Shown: positions 43,475 through 52,958 of the stretch, in pieces
Numbering within the stretch: position 1 is the stretch's first letter
Layout: each line of letters begins with the position of its first letter
Assembly (NCBI GenBank): GCA_047621345.1
Contig: JBLHLW010000007.1
Span: 20,683 to 84,682 of the forward strand
Length of the DNA stretch: 64,000 nucleotides
DNA from: Actimicrobium sp047621345
GTDB taxonomy: Bacteria > Pseudomonadota > Gammaproteobacteria > Burkholderiales > Burkholderiaceae_D
Direction of reading: 5' to 3'
Program-made: the position numbers and the translations under genes
Notes under the pieces: model-generated
Told to the model about the DNA's origin: nothing
The model's input: only the letters and a program-made list of their open reading frames with translations
The model's database searches: none

Positions 43475-44527
43475 ATGGCAAATTCTCGCTGGAAAAAACG
43501 TCCCCCCGGATCGAACTGGGGCGATTTTGGTCCCGATGACCAACTCGGTCGACTCAATCTGCTCACCGCTGACAAGCTGCGGCAAGGCGTAGCTGAGGTG
43601 ACAGAAGGAAAAAATTTCTGCCTCAGCTTGCCGCTGGATTATCCCGGTGGCAGTGTGCTGAACCCGAATCGTTATCCGCCCATCCTGCGGCCGACACTGC
43701 GGCGCGGCAAGGTCAATCTGAATTGTTTGTTGGGCGATATCGAACCCGGTCGCCCCGATGTGCTGTCGGACGATTTGGCTATCCTGCATTTGCAATACTC
43801 GACCCAATGGGATGGCTTGCCGCATGTCGGCTCGGTGTTCGATGTGCATGATGACGGCCAACCACAAGCTGTGTACTACAACGGTTACGCAGCGGGTGTG
43901 GATTTGATCGGCCCGGATAATCCGGCAGATGCCGGCTTGCCGGCTAATATTTCGCTTGCAAGTACGTCGTGCGCGCGTGCACTCGGCATCGAGCACATGG
44001 CGCAGACGTGTGTGCAGGGTCGCGCAGCGCTGATCGATTTGCGCGCGCATTTCGGCGATGCACGCACGCTGATCGGATACGACGCGCTGATGCGTGTGCT
44101 GGAAAAGGACAACATCGACATCGAGTGCGGCGATATCGTGTGCCTGCACACTGGCTTCGCCGATGTCTTGCTTGGCATGCAGCGCCAACCCGACCCCGTC
44201 AAACTGGCGCAAAGCTGCGCGGTGCTTGACGGGCGCGACCAGCGTTTGTTGCAGTGGATAACCGACAGCAATCTGGCTGCGATCGCGGCCGACAATTATG
44301 CGGTCGAAGCTTTCCCCGCGGCCAGTGCCGATGCCTGCTGCGCCGGGCTGCCGCTGCACGAGCATTGCCTGTTTAAGCTGGGCATTCATCTGGGCGAGCT
44401 GTGGCATTTGACACCGCTCGCCGATTGGCTGCGGGCACACGGTCGCTACCGCTTTTTGCTGACTGCGCCGCCGTTGAATTTGCCCGGCGCCTTCGCCTCG
44501 CCGGTGACGCCGGTGGCGACGGTGTAA
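43475..44527 (+). CDS. Cyclase-family (kynurenine formamidase-like) hydrolase
   Basis: A 350-aa member of the cyclase superfamily (PF04199-type), metal-dependent hydrolases acting on amides or lactones. The start WGDFGPDDQLGRLNLLT is typical. The usual metal-binding H-x-G-T-H-x-D-x-P-x-H region reads LQYSTQWDGLPHVG, keeping D and the last H but with Q for the second His, as in a known subgroup. C-terminal FPAASADACCAGLPLHEHCL includes further His. ATG 43475 has AAGAGG upstream. Placed among ring-cleavage lactone genes, it may open a cyclic intermediate. The 43281-43474 gap shows nothing. Confidence 0.82.
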   Translation: MANSRWKKRPPGSNWGDFGPDDQLGRLNLLTADKLRQGVAEVTEGKNFCLSLPLDYPGGSVLNPNRYPPILRPTLRRGKVNLNCLLGDIEPGRPDVLSDDLAILHLQYSTQWDGLPHVGSVFDVHDDGQPQAVYYNGYAAGVDLIGPDNPADAGLPANISLASTSCARALGIEHMAQTCVQGRAALIDLRAHFGDARTLIGYDALMRVLEKDNIDIECGDIVCLHTGFADVLLGMQRQPDPVKLAQSCAVLDGRDQRLLQWITDSNLAAIAADNYAVEAFPAASADACCAGLPLHEHCLFKLGIHLGELWHLTPLADWLRAHGRYRFLLTAPPLNLPGAFASPVTPVATV

Positions 44528-44566
44528 CTATGTCCCTGTTATTGCTGATTTTAAGTGGAGAATTTC

Positions 44567-45268
44567 GTGAATAAACCACGGGTCCTGATTACCGGAGGTG
44601 CCGCCGGCATCGGCGCCGCCGCTGCCGAACGTTGTCGCGCCGACGGCTATGAAGTGGTGATCATTGACCGCACCGGCGACGGCATCCGCGCCGACTTGTC
44701 GCATCCTGCCGAAACGGCGCAGGCGCTGCAAGCGGCACTGGCAGGTGGACCGATCACGCGGCTGCTCAATAATGTTGGCGTGGTCTGCCCGGCCGATGCC
44801 GAGGACCAGACCATGGCAGAGCTGGAGCTGGCCTGGGCACTGAATGTGCGCTGCACGCTGCAATGCATGCAAGCGTTGTTGCCGGGCATGAAGGCGGCTG
44901 GTTTCGGGCGCATCGTCAACATGTCGTCGCGCGCCGCGCTCGGCAAGGAGCAGCGCACCGCCTATGCGGCCACCAAAGCTGCCTTGATCGGCATGACACG
45001 GGTATGGGCGCTGGAATTCGGCCGTTTCGGCATCACGTCGAACGCGATCGGTCCGGGGCCGATCGGTACCGAACTGTTCGAGCGCGCCAACCCAGCCGGT
45101 AGTGCACGCACCAAGGCCATTATCGATGCGGTGCCGGTCAAGCGCATCGGCACGCCGGAAGACGTGGCGCAGGCAGCCTCCTTTTTTCTGGATGCGCGCA
45201 GCGGTTTCGTCACCGGCCAGGTCTTGTATGTGTGCGGCGGAATGACCGTCGGCGTCGCAGGGGTCTGA
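44567..45268 (+). CDS. SDR-family oxidoreductase
   Basis: A 233-aa short-chain dehydrogenase: nucleotide loop TGGAAGIGAA, NNVG, catalytic Ser in IVNMSSRAALG and Y-A-A-T-K in AYAATKAALIGMTR, and the GPIGTEL segment after the active site. The start is GTG 44567, preceded by GTGGAG; an in-frame GTG at 44555 overlaps that ribosome site. Followed after one base by a hydroxyacyl-CoA dehydrogenase relic, so they formed one operon. Substrate unknown, likely an alicyclic alcohol or diol of the aromatic pathway. Confidence 0.88.
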   Translation: MNKPRVLITGGAAGIGAAAAERCRADGYEVVIIDRTGDGIRADLSHPAETAQALQAALAGGPITRLLNNVGVVCPADAEDQTMAELELAWALNVRCTLQCMQALLPGMKAAGFGRIVNMSSRAALGKEQRTAYAATKAALIGMTRVWALEFGRFGITSNAIGPGPIGTELFERANPAGSARTKAIIDAVPVKRIGTPEDVAQAASFFLDARSGFVTGQVLYVCGGMTVGVAGV

Positions 45269-45269
45269 C

Positions 45270-45523
45270 ATGAACAGGGTCGCTGACCATCAAAAAAATG
45301 TCGCCATCGTTGGCGCAGGCAGCATCGGTGTTGCCTTCGCACTGGTGTTCGCTCGCGCCGGCTGGCAGGTAAGACTGCACGACCCGGACCCGCGCGCCGT
45401 TTGCTGGTTCCGTCCGAAATGATCGAGCGCGTCAGCGCCTTGCAGGAATTCGGCTTGATCGATGCGGCGCCTGCAGTTCTGACGGCGCGCGTGACGCTGG
45501 TCGCCGAAATGAGCACTAGCGGA
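45270..45523 (+). pseudogene. 3-hydroxyacyl-CoA dehydrogenase N-terminal relic
   Basis: Begins well (VAIVGAGSIGVAFALVFARA, GWQVRLHDPDPRA, a Rossmann GxGxxG loop) and then loses frame after about 43 codons. Downstream pieces MIERVSALQEFGLIDAAPAV and TARVTLVAE are in another frame. The rest of the enzyme is gone and a REP-like repeat follows. Confidence 0.82.
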
Positions 45524-45533
45524 CATTGCATAA

Positions 45534-45600
45534 ACCCGTCGTTCCCGTGCAGGCGGCAATGACGGTGCTTTCAAGTTTGGCGTTTTTTGTTCGTCATTCC
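45534..45600. repeat. REP-like palindromic intergenic repeat
   Basis: GTCGTTCCCGTGCAGGCGG and CAATGACGG form an imperfect palindrome, with a second CGTCATTCCTGC nearby. This resembles the CGTCATTCCCGC-type dispersed repeats common in proteobacterial intergenic DNA. Confidence 0.5.
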
Positions 45601-45641
45601 TGCTAGTGAATTTTTCTGGTCTCGTTAATGAAAGGAACATC

Positions 45642-45926
45642 ATGCTATTTCACGTTCGCATGCAGGTAAATATCCCCGATGCGATGCCAACGGAGCGCGC
45701 CGATCTTCTGAAGTCCAACGAAAAAGCGCTGGCGTTGAAGTTGCAGCAAAGCGGCAAGTGGCGCCACCTGTGGCGCGTGGTCGGCCAGTACGCGAATATC
45801 AGCGTATTCGATGTGGAGAGTAACGATGAACTGCATCAGCTGCTCTCGACGCTGCCGTTGTACCCGTTCATGCAGATCGAAGTGACGCCGCTGGCGCAGC
45901 ATCCGTCGGCGCTGGCTACAAACTAA
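45642..45926 (+). CDS. catC: Muconolactone Delta-isomerase
   Basis: A 94-aa protein of the muconolactone isomerase family, converting muconolactone to 3-oxoadipate enol-lactone. MLFHVRMQVNIPDAMP, KWRHLWRVVGQYANISVFDV and LPLYPFMQIEVTPLAQHPS are characteristic, and the size is normal. ATG 45642 has AAAGGA upstream. It feeds PcaD two genes later. catA and catB are not in this window. Confidence 0.92.
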   Translation: MLFHVRMQVNIPDAMPTERADLLKSNEKALALKLQQSGKWRHLWRVVGQYANISVFDVESNDELHQLLSTLPLYPFMQIEVTPLAQHPSALATN

Positions 45927-45940
45927 TCAGGGAGCACGTA

Positions 45941-46237
45941 ATGCCATACATGATAGAAACCTGGGACAAGCCGGATCATCAGCAGCTGCGCAAGCAAACC
46001 CGCGATGAACACTTGCACTACCTTGCCACCCACGCCACCCAATTGCTGGCCTGCGGCGCCAAGCTCAACGATGACGGCAGCGATGCCGGCGGCGGCATCT
46101 ATATCGTCGATGTCGACACGCGCGCAGCGGCCGAAGAATTCATCGCCAACGATCCATTCTCGCGGATTGATCTGTTTGCGCAAGTGCGCATCACGCGCTG
46201 GCGCAAGGCGTATGTGGCAGGTCAGAATTTTCTGTAA
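45941..46237 (+). CDS. YciI-like small protein
   Basis: A 98-aa protein with the YciI dimeric ferredoxin-like fold: MPYMIETWDKPDHQQLRKQT, GGIYIVDVDTRAAAEEFIAN, DPFSRIDLFAQVRITRW. The family's catalytic role is mostly unproved; related proteins dehalogenate or isomerise ring-cleavage products. Sits 14 bases after catC with a good GGGAG ribosome site, so it may help process the lactone. Confidence 0.82.
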   Translation: MPYMIETWDKPDHQQLRKQTRDEHLHYLATHATQLLACGAKLNDDGSDAGGGIYIVDVDTRAAAEEFIANDPFSRIDLFAQVRITRWRKAYVAGQNFL

Positions 46238-46262
46238 AAATTAACCGAGGTTAACAATCACC

Positions 46263-47048
46263 ATGCCCTACGCCGACCTTCCCGATGTCCGCATCCATTA
46301 CCAGCTTGAAGGCGACGCCGCCAAGCCGGTGCTGGTGCTTTCCAATTCGCTCGGCACCACACTCGATATGTGGGCGCCGCAAGCAACCAAGCTGGCCGAG
46401 CATTTCCGGCTGTTGCGCTACGACACCCGCGGCCACGGCCAGTCGCAGGTCACGCCAGGTCCTTACACCATCGCGCAGCTAGGTGCCGACGTGATCGGCC
46501 TGCTTGATCATCTCGGCATTGAGCAAACGCATTTTTGCGGTTTGTCGATGGGCGGGATTACCGGCATGTGGCTGGCCAGCACACACCCGCAGCGCATCAG
46601 GAGGCTAGTGCTGTCCAACACCGCGAGCCTGATCGGCCCGCCGGAAAACTGGACCACGCGCGCCGAGAAAGTATTGGCCGACGGCGTCGCATCGATTGCA
46701 CCGGCGGTGGTCTCGCGCTGGCTGACTCCGGAGTTTGCACAACAGCATGCGCAGCAGGTGGCGCAATTGAAAGCGATGTTGAGCGCGACGCCGGCAGCCG
46801 GTTATGCGGCCAGTTGTTGTGCGGTGCGCGATGCGGATTTGCGCGAGGCGCTCAAGCTCATCACGGCACCTACACTGGTGATCGGCGGCAGCGGCGATTT
46901 GCCGACGCCGCCCGCTGATAGCGCCTATCTGGTGTCGTCGATTGCAGGAGCCAACTATGTCGAACTGGAAGCGGCGCATCTGTCTAACTTGCAGCAGCCA
47001 GAGCGCTACACGGCGGCCTTGCTGGCTTTTTTGCAGCAGTCGGATTAG
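46263..47048 (+). CDS. pcaD: 3-oxoadipate enol-lactonase
   Basis: A 261-aa alpha/beta-hydrolase that hydrolyses 3-oxoadipate enol-lactone to 3-oxoadipate, the substrate of PcaIJ. It shows VLVLSNSLGTTLDMWAPQ, RYDTRGHGQSQV, nucleophile GLSMGGITG, acid in PTLVIGGSGDLPTPP and His in LEAAHLSNLQQPE. Last gene of the cluster. The next 355 bases (47049-47403) hold nothing recognisable. Confidence 0.93.
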   Translation: MPYADLPDVRIHYQLEGDAAKPVLVLSNSLGTTLDMWAPQATKLAEHFRLLRYDTRGHGQSQVTPGPYTIAQLGADVIGLLDHLGIEQTHFCGLSMGGITGMWLASTHPQRIRRLVLSNTASLIGPPENWTTRAEKVLADGVASIAPAVVSRWLTPEFAQQHAQQVAQLKAMLSATPAAGYAASCCAVRDADLREALKLITAPTLVIGGSGDLPTPPADSAYLVSSIAGANYVELEAAHLSNLQQPERYTAALLAFLQQSD

Positions 47049-47403
47049 GACTGATTGACCAGACAAATCCAACCTGGGAACCAGTAGCCCGGACGATGAT
47101 GAACTACTACCTGATCGTCAAAGCAATGCTTCACCGAACAAGACCGCCAAGCTACACCCGCGCATATACGTCAATATTAAATGGTGCATTTCAATAACGG
47201 ACCTTGAAGGACGGGCTGTCCTCTGGCCGAGTTGTCCGTCAATCGCAATCAAGGCTAGTTGAAAAAGTCGTTGAATGCATGTCGACGCGTTACTCAATTC
47301 AGGTCGTTACAGATATCGGTTTTATTTTGGGACAGCGATGCCGTTTTGAAAGGGGGCATCGATTCCATTAACGTCGACTTCACCGTCATTGAAAATTGCC
47401 AGT

Positions 47404-48945
47404 TTAGAACTCCTCCCAGTCGGCGCTGCTTGTGATCGGTACAGAAGCAAGCTTCGTAACTGGAGCACGCTTTGCTACTAGGGAGCGCGCTGTAGGCTTT
47501 GCTTGAGCTTGAGCTGAAAGAGGTTTAGCTGAAGCGCGAGATACCATTACTTCGTTGCTTGTCTCGCCGCTCAGTTTGAACACGCTGACCGTGTTGGCCA
47601 GTTCGGCCGATTGATCCTGTAGCGATTGGGCCGCTGCTGCGGCTTCTTCGACCAGCGCGGCATTTTTTTGCGTGACGTCGTCCATCTGCGTGATGGTCTG
47701 GTTGATCTGCTCGATGCCGACCGTCTGCTCGTGGCTGGCAACGGTGATTTCGCTGATGATGTCAGAGACGCGTTTAACGCTATCAACCACCTCTACCATG
47801 GTCGCACCTGCCTGATCGACCAGTCTGGAGCCATTGTCGACCTTCTCGACCGAATCATTGATCAGGATCTTGATTTCCTTGGCCGCTGCGGCCGAGCGCT
47901 GCGCCAGATTGCGCACTTCCGACGCCACTACCGCAAAGCCGCGTCCTTGTTCACCGGCGCGGGCCGCTTCGACAGCAGCATTGAGCGCCAGGATATTGGT
48001 CTGGAAGGCGATGCCGTCGATAACGCCGATGATGTCAGCAATTTTGCGCGCCGAATTATTAATTGAGCTCATGGTCTCAACCACCTGCGACACCACATTG
48101 CCACCCTTGAGAGCCACTTGCGAGGCCGACTTCGCCATTTGATTGGCCTGCTTGGCATTATCGGCATTTTGCTTGACTGTTGAGGTCAACTCTTCCATTG
48201 AGGAGGCGGTCTCTTCGAGCGATGCGGCCTGTTGCTCGGTACGCGATGAAAGGTCCATGTTGCCGGCGGCAATCTGACTTGATGCAGTGGCAATGGTGTC
48301 GGTACCGGTGCGTACTTCGCCAACGATCCTTACGAGGCTACTGTTCATGTCTTTCAGTGCTTGCATCAATTGACCTGTTTCGTTGGTGGAGTCGATCTGT
48401 ATGTCCGAAGTAAGGTCGCCATCCGCTACTCGTCTGGCCATCCGGACTGCTTCACTGATCGGCTTGGTGATGCTGCGTGTGATGGTGAATGCCAGAAGAC
48501 TACCGACAGCGCACGCAACACCAACCAGAATTGCCAGCAGCAGACGTGTTTTCCTGTTGACCACAACGGCATCTTCGGCCGCGGACACACCACCATCGAC
48601 ATTGTATTTGCTGACTTTTTCAAGCGCCAATATTGCCTCATCAAAGGCGCTGCTTGCCAGACCATCGCTAATCTCGGCGGCATCTTTCTGTTTGTTGTCA
48701 CGGCCAAAGGCGATCACTTTTTGCTGTGCCTGAATATAGACCGCCCAACTCTTTTGAAATTCTGCCATCAAGGTACGTTCGGCATCGCTGCCGACCCTGT
48801 ATTCGTAAAGGCCAACGACTCGCATTGCGTCTTTGGACTCGAGGTCTATTTTTTCTTTATATTCAGACCGGTAACTGGCGTCCTCGGCGTGACTATACAA
48901 TTTTACGCATTGGCAGGACAAATCCGTCCAGCTTGAACGTGGCAC
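47404..48945 (-). pseudogene. Methyl-accepting chemotaxis protein lacking its N-terminus
   Basis: 513 codons of a Tar/Tsr-type receptor. Present are the second half of the periplasmic four-helix ligand domain (YSHAEDASYRSEYKEKIDLE), TM2 (about 133-153), HAMP, the signalling hairpin tip (IGVIDGIAFQTNILALNAAV) and a C-terminal DWEEF pentapeptide for CheR/CheB docking. The first transmembrane helix and first ligand helix are absent: the frame is closed by TAG two codons before GTG 48945. Without TM1 it cannot be inserted normally, so it is probably non-functional, though soluble signalling is possible. Confidence 0.8.
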
Positions 48946-49030
48946 GGACTAAGGTGGATGCATATGCCAAAAATTTAACTTGGCCGCGCTAACGCGACAG
49001 AACCCCCGGAAGTCTCGTGCCACCGACGTG

Positions 49031-50422
49031 TCAAATTTTCGTGCAGCAAGCTGGTGCGTCAACCGGTCCACACATCATTTCGAGCTCAGCGCTTACTCGC
49101 TCGTCCGGCATGCCATATACCGGCGCAAAGCCACCACCGGGTGTTCTGAAGTTGGTCGTTTGTCCCTGATAGAGCCTTGCCGCGGTCCATTGGACATGTG
49201 CCTTATAGACGTAACTGCGCAGATCGAACTTCAGCGTTTCCGGACTGCTGGCGGTTCCAGATACCCTGGCCCCGGGCGCAACCACGCGTTGAGCAATGTA
49301 GTCGCCATCCAGGATGTCCTGCCACACGCGCTTCGTTAACTTATCGCCGCGATACGCCGCCCGTCCTCCATAGCCGGCTACTGGTTTGAAAAACAGCCCG
49401 CGCCGCTGGCTCCACAAGCGATCCGCTTTGTCGATCGTCACGCGCTCGGTAAACGGTACGTTGGCCACTAGCATGTCGATGACCGGTTGCGCCACGCCGA
49501 GTGACTTGAGCATTTCAGCATTGCTGAAAATCGTCAGATTATGCTTGTTGGCGTAAAGTGCATGCGCTCGGGGATTCGGGGTTAGCACGACCGCATCGGC
49601 GCAATAGGCTTCACGCAGCGCATTCGTGTCGGGGCCCTCAAGCATGAAGTCGGTAAGGCGGTTATAAACCAGGTCGATCTTGATGCTGCCGAGCCAAAGG
49701 GAGCCGTCGTGAAACGTCAGGCGCGCCGGGTCCGTGATGACGGTATCGATGCCACCGGCGGCAAAGAGCCGCTGAAACAGAAGAAATTCCGGATACAAGT
49801 ACTGTTGCTGCGGATCGGTGTCAACAATGGCGATGGTCCGGAGCGGCTTATCTCCTTTTGCAGCCTCCCATTCGGACCGGAACATCTCAATGATGGTTTC
49901 TTCGAACTTGGGGCCAGAAACAATCGCTTCCTCGATGCCTGCGTTGCCGAGACAGCAGGTTCGATGCGCGCGCGCCATGACCGCGTTGAGCATGGCGCCG
50001 CCTGCATTGGTGTTGATTTCAATGAGGGCCAGGCTGTCGCCATCTGGATGAAAGTCGTATCCGAAAAATACGCCGTGCGCGCCGGTGGCGCTCCGCTGTG
50101 CAATGGCAGGTGCACTAGCTAGGACCAGCTCGCGATAGGCGGGCATAGCGATGACTGACTCGATCGCCGTCACAACGTCGCCGATCAGGTCGATCCGGCT
50201 CTGCGAAATGAATACGGGCCGTGCTGCGAACAGATAGGGGCAGCGCTCTTTCACCAGCTCGGCAAGCTGAACGTCTCCAAATTCGCCCGACAACGCAAGT
50301 TCCAGCGCGGCCGGATTCAGGCTGCTGCAAAAGCACGCCGCATTCAAGCGTTCCGCAGGAAGGTGATTTTTTTCCTGACCGGGAAATCCAGTGCCAGTGT
50401 CCACAATTTGTGTGTGTTGCAT
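49031..50422 (-). CDS. ATP-grasp-like protein of unknown role
   Basis: A 463-aa cytoplasmic protein. FGYDFHPDGDSLALIEINTN followed by AGGAML resembles the metal- and ATP-binding end of ATP-grasp enzymes and GLFFKPVAGYGGRAAYRGDK the phosphate-binding region, in permuted order (acidic motif before the glycine-rich one). FDLRSYVYKAHVQWTAARLY and NFRTPGGGFAPV close the fold. A ligase joining a carboxylate to an amine is the expected chemistry; the substrate is unknown. The C-terminus ends CGPVDAPACCTKI. ATG 50422 has GGAAG upstream. It stands alone between the receptor and the permease relic. Confidence 0.6.
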   Translation of the reverse strand: MQHTQIVDTGTGFPGQEKNHLPAERLNAACFCSSLNPAALELALSGEFGDVQLAELVKERCPYLFAARPVFISQSRIDLIGDVVTAIESVIAMPAYRELVLASAPAIAQRSATGAHGVFFGYDFHPDGDSLALIEINTNAGGAMLNAVMARAHRTCCLGNAGIEEAIVSGPKFEETIIEMFRSEWEAAKGDKPLRTIAIVDTDPQQQYLYPEFLLFQRLFAAGGIDTVITDPARLTFHDGSLWLGSIKIDLVYNRLTDFMLEGPDTNALREAYCADAVVLTPNPRAHALYANKHNLTIFSNAEMLKSLGVAQPVIDMLVANVPFTERVTIDKADRLWSQRRGLFFKPVAGYGGRAAYRGDKLTKRVWQDILDGDYIAQRVVAPGARVSGTASSPETLKFDLRSYVYKAHVQWTAARLYQGQTTNFRTPGGGFAPVYGMPDERVSAELEMMCGPVDAPACCTKI

Positions 50423-50467
50423 GTGCTTCCTTTACATGTCAGATGAATCAAAGTGTGGCCCTTCAGA

Positions 50468-50881
50468 TCAATCGGCGGCAGGAGCAACCCAGCGCGACAG
50501 GTACCACCGCTCGAATCCAAAAACTGCGACTATACCGATCAAGGCATAGACAACAATCGCTGGATCGCTGGATCGCTGGATCGCTGGATCGCTGGATCGC
50601 TGTCGAGCTTCATCGCGGTGAAAGCAACCAGCACCACAGCGTCGAACGAAAGCGCCATCAGCAGCAATACCGCTGACGCCCCGATTTCCTTGCGTCGATA
50701 GCGGAAGACTCCCCCAGTGCACCATCATGTCCATGATGAGATAAAAGAATGCGCCTAGCGAGGCAATCTGGCCGAGGTCAAAAAACACCGCCAGCGCAGA
50801 GGCCATCACAACGGTATAGACCAATGTGTGCCGCTGGATCGGCCCGGACATACCAAAATGACTGTGAGGGATCATCTTCAT
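50468..50881 (-). pseudogene. APC-type permease C-terminal fragment with repeat-driven frameshifts
   Basis: Residues SGPIQRHTLVYTVVMASALA and SLGAFFYLIMDMMVHWG, and at the end VVYALIGIVAVFGFERWYLS, are transmembrane helices of an amino-acid/polyamine permease. Between them the frame is wrong: an extra G in the GGGGG run at about 50708-50712 shifts it, and five GATCCAGC units near 50559-50602 shift it back. The correct middle would read VFRYRRKEIGASAVLLLMAL. The N-terminal 300 or more residues are missing. Confidence 0.7.
50559..50602. repeat. 8-bp tandem repeat (GCTGGATC) x5.5
   Basis: Five perfect GCTGGATC units (50559-50598) plus a partial GCTG. Unit length 8 is not a multiple of three, so each gain or loss changes the reading frame of the overlapping permease fragment. 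Confidence 0.95.
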
Positions 50882-50919
50882 ATGCCCTATAAAGTAACTC
50901 GATAGAATCCCTTAAATTC

Positions 50920-51819
50920 CTACATCGCCGAAGGTGGTTGTTGCGCTGTTAATATTGCCGCGGCTGCGAGCACACCGAACAGCACCAGGCTTTCTATTTG
51001 CAACACTGTGCGCACATGTTTCTGAGCCTGCGGCGAACGGACGGCGGCGGGCAGACCGATATATTTGTTGTAACCGCCCAAAACGATGGCGACCACTACC
51101 AGCGCGATCTTGACGAGCAGCGTGATGCCATAGCTGGTGTCTTGTAAATTCTCCAGCGTCCCTACCCGGAGCCAAGAGTTGTAGAGACCTGAGGCCGCAA
51201 TAGCGATGACAGCGTACATCGCAGCGCGCGACATTCGTTCGAGGTAGTAACGGTCATCGATGTTCAGTTTGGCGCGCGTCGCTATGCTTAGCACCTGCCA
51301 GCCGGACACGGCGACGACGCCGGCCCAGAGTCCGATACTCCATAGGTGGACGGTTTCTACCGCCATCGCGATCGACCACAACCCTGCTTCGCCGGCATGT
51401 CCCATTGATGCCCGCGTCGCAGCGAAGGTTGCCAGCAAGATGAGCACCGCAAAACGCTGACTGCGATGATGATTACTGGGATACAGGCGTAAAGCGAAAA
51501 TGAGCGACATTAACGCGACGGTCAGGGACCCCGCGTGCCCGTAATCTGTTGCTGAAAGCATCGGCCAGAGCATCGTGCCCGCCGCGATCAGCCCGCTGCC
51601 CGCCATGACCGCCGTGGCAGCCCAGAGACTGGCAATGCAACCGACTAGTGACAGCCCGGCGGCAACGGTATCAGGCCAACGCAATGGGGACTGGACATCG
51701 CTGTTGGCCGTTTCACCAGATTGCACCCAAAGACGCGCGAACCATGAACCTACCAACCAGGCGAAGCCACTGTTGAGCAGCAATGCCGACCCCGTTTGTA
51801 CCAGCCCGGTTGGGTCCAT
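50920..51819 (-). CDS. copD: Copper resistance protein D
   Basis: A 299-aa inner-membrane protein with about eight helices. It has VETVHLWSIGLWAGVVAVSG with conserved His and Trp and HAGSLTVALM, as in CopD/PcoD, thought to move copper across the inner membrane together with CopC. It starts directly at the copC stop (51820/51819) and is the last gene of the cop operon. Confidence 0.92.
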   Translation of the reverse strand: MDPTGLVQTGSALLLNSGFAWLVGSWFARLWVQSGETANSDVQSPLRWPDTVAAGLSLVGCIASLWAATAVMAGSGLIAAGTMLWPMLSATDYGHAGSLTVALMSLIFALRLYPSNHHRSQRFAVLILLATFAATRASMGHAGEAGLWSIAMAVETVHLWSIGLWAGVVAVSGWQVLSIATRAKLNIDDRYYLERMSRAAMYAVIAIAASGLYNSWLRVGTLENLQDTSYGITLLVKIALVVVAIVLGGYNKYIGLPAAVRSPQAQKHVRTVLQIESLVLFGVLAAAAILTAQQPPSAM

Positions 51820-52188
51820 TTATTTCACCGTGAACTTGAAGTCGCCTTTACGACGATGACCATCGCCGCCGACAGCGACCCAGGTCACGCTGTACGCGCC
51901 AGTGGACAAAGTGGGAACGTCTACCCGCATGATGGCCGGGTTGGTCTCGTCGACGGTGGCCTTGCTTGTCGCGACCGCCTTGCCCTCGCCATTCGTCAAC
52001 ACGATGCTGCTGAATGTGGCTTCGACTTTTTCATTAACCGTGAGCATGATCTCTTTCGGCGCCATCTCGAGAATCGAACCAGCTACGGGATCGGAATTTT
52101 TCAAGCCCGCGTGGGCCGCAGCAAATGGACTGGCCAATATGGCCGCTGCCATGGCGGAGGCAACAAGTATTGTTCGGAGTGTTTTCAT
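51820..52188 (-). CDS. copC: Periplasmic copper-binding protein C
   Basis: A 122-aa protein with signal peptide ending FAAAHA, leaving the mature N-terminal His of CopC (H-A-G-L-K-N-S-D-P), then a cupredoxin-like beta barrel (ILEMAPKEIMLTVNEKVEAT, STGAYSVTWVAVGGDGHRRK) with the late D-G-H copper ligand set. Delivers or sequesters copper in the periplasm. Confidence 0.93.
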   Translation of the reverse strand: MKTLRTILVASAMAAAILASPFAAAHAGLKNSDPVAGSILEMAPKEIMLTVNEKVEATFSSIVLTNGEGKAVATSKATVDETNPAIMRVDVPTLSTGAYSVTWVAVGGDGHRRKGDFKFTVK

Positions 52189-52354
52189 CTTCTTTTTTCC
52201 TTTATTTAATTATTAAGGTGTGGGAACAAACCAGTCGACCACGTCTTTTCTGGAAGAGGGACGTTGTGCCGAGCACAATGTCTGTTCTGACTTTTTCAGT
52301 CGGCCAGCGCCCAAGGTGAGAAACAGAGCTCGGCAGCAGATGTCATGGTGCGCG

Positions 52355-52888
52355 TTACTCCACCATTACTTTGCCTGTCATGCCCGCTTCCATGTGACCG
52401 GGAATCAGGCAGGCAAAATCCACGACGCCGGCCTTGCCGAACTGCCAGACTATCCCGCCGCTTTGTCCCGCGTTAATCGTGACCATGTTCGCCGACGCAT
52501 GCTTCATGCTCGGTATTTTGCGCATCATCTCGGCATGCTCCTTGAGTTCGCTCATCTCCCCGATCACCATCTCGTGTGTCATCGTGCCGGTATTCTTGAT
52601 GAAAAACCGGATCGTTTCGCCTTCCTTGACCACGAGTTTGCTGGGAGTGAATCGCATCGCGTCATTCATCGACAACACGATGGTGCGGCTGACCTTGGCC
52701 GGATCGCCTGCCTCGCCTGATGCCGATGCGATCGCCTCGTGCTGCATGCCAGCCATGCCGTGCTCCATCCCGTGTTCCATGCCGGGCATGTTTGCATGCA
52801 TGTCGGCCATGGAGCCGGCTTTGTGGTCCGCTGCGAAGGACAATACGGGCAATGTGCTCAATAACAAGACAGACAATAATTTATTCAT
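52355..52888 (-). CDS. Periplasmic cupredoxin-like copper protein
   Basis: A 177-aa secreted protein: signal peptide (1-19), Met/His-rich stretch (DMHANMPGMEHGMEHGMAGM) that can bind copper, then a plastocyanin-like domain with copper ligands His in MTHEMVIG and C, H and M in DFACLIPGHMEAGM. Typical of cop clusters in betaproteobacteria. Lies between copB and copC on the same strand. A decayed relative is at 59541-59700. Confidence 0.88.
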   Translation of the reverse strand: MNKLLSVLLLSTLPVLSFAADHKAGSMADMHANMPGMEHGMEHGMAGMQHEAIASASGEAGDPAKVSRTIVLSMNDAMRFTPSKLVVKEGETIRFFIKNTGTMTHEMVIGEMSELKEHAEMMRKIPSMKHASANMVTINAGQSGGIVWQFGKAGVVDFACLIPGHMEAGMTGKVMVE

Positions 52889-52958
52889 GAGAAACCTTTT
52901 AAAATTACGCCCGCTCTGCGTCGAGCGATGGCGCTGATGTCAATGAAAACGGGAAAGA

